Assembly (NCBI GenBank): GCA_943328885.2
Contig: CALQBT020000080.1
Span: forward strand, 1-8,858
Length of the DNA stretch: 8,858 bases
Source of the DNA: Bordetella parapertussis
GTDB taxonomy: Bacteria > Pseudomonadota > Gammaproteobacteria > Burkholderiales > Burkholderiaceae_C
Reading direction: 5' to 3'
The stretch's first letter is position 1. Each line of letters starts with the position of its first letter. Below are positions 1 to 5,992 of this stretch, piece after piece. Under the pieces are notes generated by a model. That model saw only the letters and a program-made list of their open reading frames with translations. It was not told the DNA's origin and searched no databases. A program made the translations under genes and the position numbers.

Positions 1-518
1 CGCTGTCGTTCATGGCGCTGACCTACTTCCTGATTCCGGTGCTGTTCCGGCGCGAGATGATCAACCCTGGCCTGGCGAAGATTCAGCCCTGGTTTTTCGG
101 CTTGTCGATGTACTTTTTTTGTCTGGTGATGATGGGCGCAGGCACGCTGGGCGTGTCGCGTCGTCACTGGGACATGGCTTTCAGCGGCGCGGCGATGGCC
201 TACGAGTGGCCAGGCGCGGCCTACCTGATGATGGGCCTGGTGGGCATCGCGGGCGTTGCAGCGATGGTCGGTGGCGCGATCTACATCTACATCACGGTGG
301 GTTCGCTGTTGTGGGGCAAGAAACTCGACAGCGGCAGCATCAGCGCACGCTTCACGCCGATCCCGCCGACGCCGGTCGGGGGCGCGGTGCAGACCTATGG
401 TTCGGCAGGCTTTGCCGCACCGGGAACCTTCGTGCTGGCGATGGTGTTCCTGACGGCCTTCGTGCTGTATTACTTCATCAACTGGAAGTACCTGTCGCAG
501 GTCTGGGGCCTGAGCTGA
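1..518 (+). CDS. Heme-copper oxidase subunit I (C-terminal part, cut by window edge)
   Basis: Seen: an open frame enters from the left edge (first full codon at base 3) and gives 171 residues. Hydrophobic segments lie near residues 1-14, 28-50, 72-101 and 140-160, with a Pro/Gly-rich linker around 107-139. The pattern of a helix end followed by an Arg-Arg-Glu loop, a Gln-Pro-Trp and a Gly-Val-Ser-Arg-Arg segment resembles the region after helix X of B-type (ba3-like) heme-copper oxidases and their NO-reductase relatives. All metal ligands lie upstream of the window, so the reaction (O2 or NO reduction) cannot be read here. Context supports a heme-copper enzyme: heme O synthase starts 10 bases downstream and a SCO copper chaperone follows. 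The match is by remembered family pattern, not by search; it is less certain than the neighbouring calls. Confidence 0.78.
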   Translation, partial: LSFMALTYFLIPVLFRREMINPGLAKIQPWFFGLSMYFFCLVMMGAGTLGVSRRHWDMAFSGAAMAYEWPGAAYLMMGLVGIAGVAAMVGGAIYIYITVGSLLWGKKLDSGSISARFTPIPPTPVGGAVQTYGSAGFAAPGTFVLAMVFLTAFVLYYFINWKYLSQVWGLS

Positions 519-528
519 TCGCGGACGC

Positions 529-1431
529 ATGACCATGACCTCCACCTTCGCTCCCGTTGCGATCCATGCGGGCCAGCGCGCCCGTGAGGTGCTCGGCTTG
601 TTCAAGCTGCGCATTGGATTCTTCATCATGGTCACCGCGTTGGTCGGCTTCATGGTCACGCCCGGCCCAGGGCTGAGCCTGTTGCAGGTGACGGTGCTGG
701 CGCTGTCGGTACTGCTGGCATCGGCCAGCGCCGGTGCGTTCAACCAGTACGCTGAGGCCGACACCGACCGCCTGATGGCACGCACCCGTAACCGGCCTTT
801 CGCGACCGGTGCGCTGGCGCGCCGACCGGCCTGGTTGCTGTTGATGGCGCTGATGCTGGTGGTCGCTGTCCTAGCGGCCGGCTGGGTGTTGAACGCGATG
901 TCGGCCTTGTATGTGTTCCTGGGCGCGTTCTTCTACGGCGTGGTCTACACGCTGTGGCTGAAGCGGCGCAGTTGGCTCAACATCGTCATCGGCGGACTGG
1001 CTGGCAGCTTTGCCGTATTGGCAGGCGCGGCGGCGGTCAACCCGGCGGTTGGCGTGCACGGTTGCTTGCTGGCTTTGGCGCTGTTTCTGTGGACGCCGCC
1101 GCATTTCTGGAGCCTGGCGATTGCCGGCCACGCCGACTACGCCGCTGCTGGCGTGCCGATGTTGCCGGTGGTCGTGGGCGACCAGCGCGCCGCCCAGGTG
1201 GTCTACGCCAGCGCGGTGGCGCTCGCGCTGGCGTCTCTGCTGCCGATGTTGTTCGGCGCCGGATGGGTTTACCTGGCCGGCTCGCTCGGCGGTGGGCTGT
1301 ACTTCGTCTACAAGGCCAGGGCGTTGGCGCTTGCGCCCAGCCGCGCGACGGCGATCGCGTCGTTCCTCGCGTCGCTGGTGCAACTCGGCGCGTTGCTCGC
1401 CGCGGCCAGCCTCGACGGCGCGCTGCGCTAG
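529..1431 (+). CDS. ctaB: Protoheme IX farnesyltransferase (heme O synthase)
   Basis: This integral membrane UbiA-family prenyltransferase adds a farnesyl group from farnesyl diphosphate to heme B, making heme O for heme-copper oxidases. The 300-residue product has the usual family length. The first Asp-rich motif is at about 72-90 (Asn72-Gln-x-x-Glu76-x-Asp78-x-Asp80, then Met83, Arg85-Thr86, Asn88-Arg89-Pro90), and the second hallmark Trp188-Thr-Pro-Pro-His-Phe-Trp194 is followed by Asp203-Tyr and Pro210-Met-Leu-Pro. Glu at position 76, where many members have Asp, is to my recollection common in one subgroup. Several hydrophobic helices fill the rest. The ATG at 529 has no clear Shine-Dalgarno; an ATG at 535 is an alternative start. 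The gene begins 10 bases after the oxidase subunit stop, so it is probably co-transcribed and dedicated to this oxidase. It may be a second genomic ctaB copy, which cannot be told here. Confidence 0.95.
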   Translation: MTMTSTFAPVAIHAGQRAREVLGLFKLRIGFFIMVTALVGFMVTPGPGLSLLQVTVLALSVLLASASAGAFNQYAEADTDRLMARTRNRPFATGALARRPAWLLLMALMLVVAVLAAGWVLNAMSALYVFLGAFFYGVVYTLWLKRRSWLNIVIGGLAGSFAVLAGAAAVNPAVGVHGCLLALALFLWTPPHFWSLAIAGHADYAAAGVPMLPVVVGDQRAAQVVYASAVALALASLLPMLFGAGWVYLAGSLGGGLYFVYKARALALAPSRATAIASFLASLVQLGALLAAASLDGALR

Positions 1432-1478
1432 GCCTCGCCTTGCTGCCTGTCAAAGGTCCTACGCCGATCGGGCAAGCT

Positions 1479-1508
1479 GGCGCTGTGTCTGTTCGGCCAC
1501 GCAGCGCC
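1479..1508 (+). repeat. Inverted repeat (possible RNA hairpin) ahead of the SCO gene
   Basis: The only real intergenic space in the operon is 1432-1514 (83 bases). Within it, GGCGCTG at 1479-1485 is perfectly complementary to CAGCGCC at 1502-1508, with a 16-base loop. It ends six bases before the ATG at 1515. No run of T follows, so it does not look like an intrinsic terminator. It could affect translation or message stability, but a 7-bp stem in GC-rich DNA can arise by chance. No convincing promoter was seen in the gap. Confidence 0.3.
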
Positions 1509-1514
1509 CCTGCC

Positions 1515-2366
1515 ATGTCCTTGCTGCGCGCCGCGGTTTGCGCGCTGCAACTCGCACTCTGTGCCGTGCCGTCGCCCGCCTGGGCTGACGACGCATCGCC
1601 ACCTACGGCCGCCAACCCACCGCAAGGGCTCGACGCTGCGGCGGCCGTTTCTACGAGCCAGGCGGCGGTCGGACGGATGCTCTCCGAGCACGCCATGTTT
1701 GACAGCGATGGGCGCGCAGTGCGCTTGTCGTCCTGGCGCGGCAAGCCGCTGTTGGTGAGCTTCATCTACACCGGCTGCTTCCAGGTCTGCCCGACCAACA
1801 CCAAGGCCTTGGAGCAGGCCGTGCGCAAGCTGGAAGCGCGCTTTGGCACCCAACAGTTCAAGGTGCTCAGCATTGGCTTCAACCAACCGGCCGATTCACC
1901 GCTGGCGATGAAGGCCTTCGCCGCACAGCAGGGCGTCAATTTCGCCAATTGGTCTTTTCTCAGCCCGCCGGCGGCAGTGGTGGAGGCCTTGACGCGCGAT
2001 TTCGGTTTCAGCTACCAGGCCACGCCGGCAGGCTTCGACCATGTGCTGCAGGTCAGCTTGGTCGACGCGCAAGGCCGCATCGTGCGCCAGGTCTACGGCG
2101 GCGAGTTGCCAGCCGACGCGCTCGGCGAGCCGCTCAAGCAGTTGCTGGCCGGGGCGCCACTGTCGCCGCCATTGAGCCTGGCCGACCTCGTCAACCGCGT
2201 CCGCATCCTGTGCACGGTGTACGACCCCCGAACCGACAGCTACCGCATCGACTACAGCCTGGCGATCGAGGTCGCCGGCGGCTTGACCTTTTTGGCTGCG
2301 GTGCTGTTGTATTTTCTAAACGAGTGGCGCCATCGACGGACGATGCGCCGCGCGCCGCAAGCATGA
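1515..2366 (+). CDS. SCO1/SenC-family copper chaperone with C-terminal membrane anchor
   Basis: SCO proteins are thioredoxin-fold periplasmic factors that deliver copper to, or reduce, the CuA site of terminal oxidases. The 283-residue product has a signal peptide (residues 1-24, Ala22-Trp-Ala24 then Asp25). The copper/redox motif Cys88-x-x-x-Cys92-Pro93 and the third ligand His176 (Asp175-His176) are all present. After the thioredoxin domain comes a tail of about 65 residues with Cys233, a hydrophobic helix at about 248-268 and a strongly basic end. If the signal peptide is cleaved, the protein is held by this C-terminal helix, unlike the usual N-terminally anchored SCO. The ATG at 1515 was chosen because it starts the signal peptide; a GTG at 1485 is an in-frame alternative, and neither has a strong ribosome binding site. 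The stop overlaps the next start by four bases (ATGA). Confidence 0.93.
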   Translation: MSLLRAAVCALQLALCAVPSPAWADDASPPTAANPPQGLDAAAAVSTSQAAVGRMLSEHAMFDSDGRAVRLSSWRGKPLLVSFIYTGCFQVCPTNTKALEQAVRKLEARFGTQQFKVLSIGFNQPADSPLAMKAFAAQQGVNFANWSFLSPPAAVVEALTRDFGFSYQATPAGFDHVLQVSLVDAQGRIVRQVYGGELPADALGEPLKQLLAGAPLSPPLSLADLVNRVRILCTVYDPRTDSYRIDYSLAIEVAGGLTFLAAVLLYFLNEWRHRRTMRRAPQA

Positions 2367-3985
2367 GCACAAGCCTGGATGGCGCGGCGGTCGATGCCGG
2401 TTGGCTGCGCGCGCCGGCGCTGCGGGCATGGCGGGTTTTGGATCACAGCTTAGACGGCCTGGTCGGTGCTGCGGCCAACCCGCTGCGCCACCTGGGTGCG
2501 CTCGGCTTCCTGTTCTTCTGGTGGCTGGCGGCCAGCGGCCTGTATCTGTTCGTGGTGCTCGACAGTTCGGCCACCGCTGCCTTCGAGTCGATCGCCAACC
2601 TGGCGCGCCAACCCTGGTACATGGGAGGATGGCTGCGCAGCGTGCACCGCTACGCGGCCGATGCCTTCATCGTCGCGATGTTGACCCACTTGCTGCGGGA
2701 ATGGCTGCTCGGTCGCTACCAGGGGTTTCGCCGCTTCTCCTGGCTGACCGGGGTGCCCTTGCTGCTGTTCGGCTTTGGCGCCGGCATCATCGGCTTCTGG
2801 CTCAACTGGGACCGGCTCGGCCAGTTCTCGGCCACCGTCACCGCCGAGTGGCTGGATGCGCTGCCGGTCTTCAGCTCGCCCCTGGCACGCAACTTCGTCA
2901 GCAAGACGGCGGTCAATGACCGTCTGTTCTCGCTGTTCATCTTCATCCACCTCGGCCTGGCGCTGTTGCTGTTGTTCGGCCTGTGGTTCCACATCCAGCG
3001 TTTGACGCGCGCTGCGGTGCTGCCGCCGCGCAGGCTGGTCTTGCTCAGCACGCTGGGCCTGCTGGCGCACGCCATGGTCGCGCCTGTCGTCAGCCAGGGG
3101 CCGGCCGACCTGTCGCGCGAGCCAGGCGCGCTGGCGCTGGACTGGTTTCTGTTGTTCGTGCACCCGCTGGCCGATGCGAGCTCGGCCAACACGGTCTGGG
3201 TGTTGTTCGCTGCAGCGCTGCTGACCTTGTTCGGTCTGCCGTTCTTCCCGAAGCGGGCGCGCTTGCCGGCGGGCTTGCAAGCCCAGACACCGGTCCCGGT
3301 GGCCCAGGTCGACCCTAGCAACTGCAATGGCTGCCGGCGCTGCGTCATCGACTGCCCCTACGCCGCAGTCAAGATGGTGCCGCATCCCGACTGGCAGACG
3401 CCCGGGCGGCCGATTCGCGAGTTGGCGCAGGTCGATGCTGATCTGTGCGCCAGCTGCGGCATCTGCGTCGGCGCCTGTCCATCGTCGACACCGTTTCGCA
3501 GCACTTCGGTGCTGGTCACCGGCATCGACATCCCACAGCAGCCGATCGACAGCGTGCGCCGCGAACTCGACGCCGGCCTGGCGGCATTGCACAGCGAGCA
3601 CCGGTTTGTGGTGCTGGGTTGTGCGCAAGCATCGGCGATCCTGCCAGCGGCGCAGCCCGACGTCGTCAGCCTGAGCCTGGTCTGCACCGGCATGTTGCCG
3701 CCGTCGTTTGTCGACTATGTGTTGCGCAGCGGGGCGTCTGGCGTCGTCGTGACCGGCTGCCGTGAAGGCGACTGTGTGTTCCGCTTTGGCCAGCGCTGGA
3801 CCGACCAACGCCTGCGTGGCGAGCGTGAGCCGCAGTTGCGCGCCAGCGTGCCACGTTCACGCCTGCGCGTGGTCTGGCCGACCTCGGGCGCGCCAGGGCC
3901 GCTGACCGACGCGCTGGACCAGTTGCGCGACGCAGCGCGCAGCGGGCCGCTGCCGGCCGTCGATACCGAGGTTTTCCATGCCTGA
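2363..3985 (+). CDS. Cytochrome b fused to 2[4Fe-4S] ferredoxin and MvhD/FlpD-like domain
   Basis: This 540-residue three-module fusion probably passes electrons between the quinone pool and a cytoplasmic partner. Module 1 (about 30-300) is a b6-like cytochrome b of about seven helices; His95/His109 and His196/His210, each pair 14 apart, match the two heme-b ligand pairs. The helix C loop has Leu-Asn149?-type variation: Leu147-Asn148-Trp149-Asp150 where relatives have Leu-Pro-Trp. Module 2 (about 315-385) has two [4Fe-4S] motifs: Cys321, 324, 327, 331 and Cys362, 365, 368, 372. Module 3 (about 397-510) resembles the MvhD/FlpD hydrogenase iron-sulfur subunit: Cys420, Cys441-Thr-Gly, then Gly465-Cys466-x-x-Gly-Asp-Cys471. 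In methanogens MvhD links hydrogenase to heterodisulfide reductase; the partner here is unknown, and no hydrogenase or HdrA is in the window. The start at 2363 overlaps the SCO stop; the open frame extends further upstream but would run inside the SCO gene. Confidence 0.92.
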   Translation: MSTSLDGAAVDAGWLRAPALRAWRVLDHSLDGLVGAAANPLRHLGALGFLFFWWLAASGLYLFVVLDSSATAAFESIANLARQPWYMGGWLRSVHRYAADAFIVAMLTHLLREWLLGRYQGFRRFSWLTGVPLLLFGFGAGIIGFWLNWDRLGQFSATVTAEWLDALPVFSSPLARNFVSKTAVNDRLFSLFIFIHLGLALLLLFGLWFHIQRLTRAAVLPPRRLVLLSTLGLLAHAMVAPVVSQGPADLSREPGALALDWFLLFVHPLADASSANTVWVLFAAALLTLFGLPFFPKRARLPAGLQAQTPVPVAQVDPSNCNGCRRCVIDCPYAAVKMVPHPDWQTPGRPIRELAQVDADLCASCGICVGACPSSTPFRSTSVLVTGIDIPQQPIDSVRRELDAGLAALHSEHRFVVLGCAQASAILPAAQPDVVSLSLVCTGMLPPSFVDYVLRSGASGVVVTGCREGDCVFRFGQRWTDQRLRGEREPQLRASVPRSRLRVVWPTSGAPGPLTDALDQLRDAARSGPLPAVDTEVFHA

Positions 3986-4505
3986 AGTCTCTCCTTCCAA
4001 ACCAACGCGGGCACTGGCCTGGCTGGCCCAAGGGCTGCTGTACGGCTTGTTCGCGCTGCTGATCGGTGTGTTCTCACAATGGCCGACCTACCAACACCTC
4101 GCTGCCGACCAATCGCTGATCAAGCTCAGCTTCAGCCACCACGGCCAGCATGTGTCGGCCTGCCGCCCGACCAGCGCGGCCGAACTGGCCAAGCTGCCAC
4201 CCAATATGCGAGCACCGACGCAATGCCCACGCGAACGCGTGCCGGTGTTGGTTGAACTCGACATCGATGGCCTGACCGTGCTGCGCCAGCAAGCCCCGCC
4301 CTCCGGGCTGTCCCGGGATGGCGCTTCGTCGGTCTACCACCGCGTGCAGGTGAGCGCCGGCCCGCACCGCCTGAGCGTTCGCCTGAAGGACAGTCCGGGC
4401 GACAGCGGCTTCGACTACACCCGTGACGCCAGCGTGACCCTGGCACCGGCGCACATCCTGGTCATCGACTTCGACGCCGAACGAGGCGGCATCACGCTGC
4501 AATGA
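3978..4505 (+). CDS. Unrecognised membrane-anchored periplasmic protein
   Basis: I do not recognise this 175-residue protein. It has a short basic N-terminus, one hydrophobic helix at about 15-34, and a remaining domain of about 140 residues that should face the periplasm. That domain looks beta-rich, with alternating strands near 88-102, 119-136 and 151-167; a Gly-Pro-His-Arg-Leu-Ser-Val stretch at 128-134 recalls PEGA-type beta-sandwich repeats. Two cysteines, Cys62 and Cys83, could form a disulfide. There is no CuA-type Cys-x3-Cys motif and no CxxCH heme site. The start is supported by GAGG at 3968-3971, six bases before the ATG, and overlaps the previous gene by eight bases. It overlaps the oxidase-like gene downstream by four bases, so an accessory or small-subunit role in that complex is likely by context only. 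Confidence 0.8.
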   Translation: MPEVSPSKPTRALAWLAQGLLYGLFALLIGVFSQWPTYQHLAADQSLIKLSFSHHGQHVSACRPTSAAELAKLPPNMRAPTQCPRERVPVLVELDIDGLTVLRQQAPPSGLSRDGASSVYHRVQVSAGPHRLSVRLKDSPGDSGFDYTRDASVTLAPAHILVIDFDAERGGITLQ

Positions 4506-5992
4506 ACACCGCCAACCCCCTGCATTCGGCTGTCTTGGCACCACCGGCGGCGACGGCCCGCGCCGGTCCGGCCGTGGCCAATGCCTGGACCTATTCGCTG
4601 GCCGTGCCGCAAGGTGCCCAGCGTGCGTTGGCGCGCGGCTGGCTCGGGCTGGGTCTGCTGGCGCTGGTCGGTGCCGGCCTGTTCTCGGTGCTGCTGGTGC
4701 TGTCGCGCACGCCGGGCTTGAACCAGTGGTTCGACGTGGCGCATTTCTTTCGCGTCGCGCTGGTGGTGCACGTGGACTTGTCAGTGCTGGTCTGGTTCGT
4801 CGCGCTGGGTGGGCTGCTATGGAGCGTGAACGGCTCGGCACAAGGCATGGCCTGGGGCTGGGCGGCCCTGCTGCTGTGCACGCTGGGTGCAGCGCTGATG
4901 TCGCTGGCACCCTTCATGGTGGGCTTTGGCCTGCGCGCCGAGCCGGTGATGGCGAACTACATTCCGGTGTTAGACGGACCCTTGTTCATCGCCGGACTCT
5001 GGGTCTTCGGCGCCGGCGCTGCACTGCTGGTGCTGCGCGGCCTGTTGACGGCGCCCAAACCGGGCGGGGATTTCGGCGGCGACGGCGCGCTGCGCTTCGG
5101 CTTGAACGCCGCGGCCGTGTCCGCGGCCGTGGCGCTGGCCGCTTTCGCCGCCTCATTCGGGCTGGTGCCGACCACGCTGGCCAGCACGGCCTACTACGAG
5201 ATCGTGTTCTGGGGCGGTGGCCATGCGCTCCAGTTCACCTGGACGCTGCTGATGCTGGTGGGCTGGCTTGCCTTGGCCAGCGCTTGCGGGGCGCCGGTGG
5301 CGCTCAGCCCGCGCATCACGCTGCTGATGCTGGCGCTGGCGCTGGTCGCGGTGTTCGTCACGCCCTACGCCTACCTGGCCCACGACATCGCCTCGGTCGA
5401 GCACCGCAAGCTGCTGACCTGGGCGATGCGCTTGGGCGGCGGCGTGGCGATCGCACCGATCAGTCTGGCGGTGGTGGTCGGGCTGGCCAGGATGCCGATG
5501 GCAGCGTGGCAGCGGCGCGGCCCCGCAGCGCCGCTGCGCGCGGCGCTGCTGTCGTCGGTGCTGCTGTTTGCCGCAGGCGGTCTGATCGGGGTCTTCATCG
5601 CTGGCAGCAACGTGCGCATCCCGGCGCATTACCACGGCTGCATCGTCGGCGTGACGCTGGCGCTGATGGGTCTGGTGTTCCACCTGCTGCCCCAACTGGG
5701 CTACGGCACGCCACAGGGCCGGATCGCGACACTGCAGCCCGCGCTCTACGGTGCGGGCCAACTGATGCACATCGTCGGTCTGGTCTGGTCCGGCGGCTAC
5801 GGCGTTCAGCGCAAGGTGGCGGGCGCCGAGCAGGTGTTACGCAGCAGCGGCGAGGTGGCGGGCATGGCTTTGATGGGCCTGGGCGGCGCGATCGCGATCG
5901 CTGGCGGCCTGCTGTTCGTGGCGGTGGTGATCCAGTCGCTGCGCCAAAAGCCGTTGGCCAGCGGGCAAGACATGGCCATGACCCCGGCATGA
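4502..5992 (+). CDS. Divergent heme-copper oxidase-like subunit I (CuB site altered)
   Basis: A 496-residue polytopic membrane protein with about 12 helices after a hydrophilic Ala/Pro-rich start of about 45 residues. Fold-level marks of heme-copper oxidase subunit I are present: His90 in helix II (low-spin heme ligand), Gly-Gly-Gly-His241 in helix VI, and Pro374-Ala-His376-Tyr-His378-Gly in helix X (heme ligands). It departs from O2-reducing enzymes at the copper site. Phe245 stands four residues after His241, where A/B-type oxidases have the cross-linked Tyr, and helix VII reads Leu292-Ala293-His294-Asp295 instead of the CuB His-His pair. It could be one of the proposed NO-reductase-like branches, a different reductase, or a non-catalytic heme protein. 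Database labels such as cbb3-type subunit I would be misleading. It overlaps both neighbours by four bases (ATGA), implying coupled translation with the two cytochrome b partners. Confidence 0.86.
   Translation: MNTANPLHSAVLAPPAATARAGPAVANAWTYSLAVPQGAQRALARGWLGLGLLALVGAGLFSVLLVLSRTPGLNQWFDVAHFFRVALVVHVDLSVLVWFVALGGLLWSVNGSAQGMAWGWAALLLCTLGAALMSLAPFMVGFGLRAEPVMANYIPVLDGPLFIAGLWVFGAGAALLVLRGLLTAPKPGGDFGGDGALRFGLNAAAVSAAVALAAFAASFGLVPTTLASTAYYEIVFWGGGHALQFTWTLLMLVGWLALASACGAPVALSPRITLLMLALALVAVFVTPYAYLAHDIASVEHRKLLTWAMRLGGGVAIAPISLAVVVGLARMPMAAWQRRGPAAPLRAALLSSVLLFAAGGLIGVFIAGSNVRIPAHYHGCIVGVTLALMGLVFHLLPQLGYGTPQGRIATLQPALYGAGQLMHIVGLVWSGGYGVQRKVAGAEQVLRSSGEVAGMALMGLGGAIAIAGGLLFVAVVIQSLRQKPLASGQDMAMTPA

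Noticed and set aside
114..120. A run of seven T in the oxidase gene as a frameshift or terminator site
   Set aside because: The reading frame continues cleanly through Phe-Phe-Cys codons and no stem precedes it.
1949..2362. Upstream extension of the cytochrome b/ferredoxin/MvhD frame
   Set aside because: This part lies in another frame of the SCO gene, which has its own conserved motifs there; the ATG at 2363 gives a normal cytochrome b N-terminus.
3315..3480. The ferredoxin motifs as evidence for a separate ferredoxin gene
   Set aside because: There is no stop or convincing start between the cytochrome b helices and the cysteine motifs; the frame is continuous from 2363 to 3985.
2450..3808. 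A 452-codon open frame on the minus strand, antisense to the cytochrome b/ferredoxin gene
   Set aside because: It is rich in Gln, Arg and Ala with no recognisable domain, and lies opposite a gene with clear heme and Fe-S motifs. Long antisense frames are expected in GC-rich coding DNA.
4074..4910. A 278-codon minus-strand open frame spanning two plus-strand genes
   Set aside because: Its composition is Arg/Pro/Ala-rich low complexity and it crosses the junction of two well-supported genes, so it is a shadow frame.
4726..5988. Upstream extension of the NAD(P)H-linked cytochrome b frame
   Set aside because: The frame stays open through the whole preceding gene but the residues are Arg/Gly-rich nonsense; the cytochrome b similarity begins just after the ATG at 5989.
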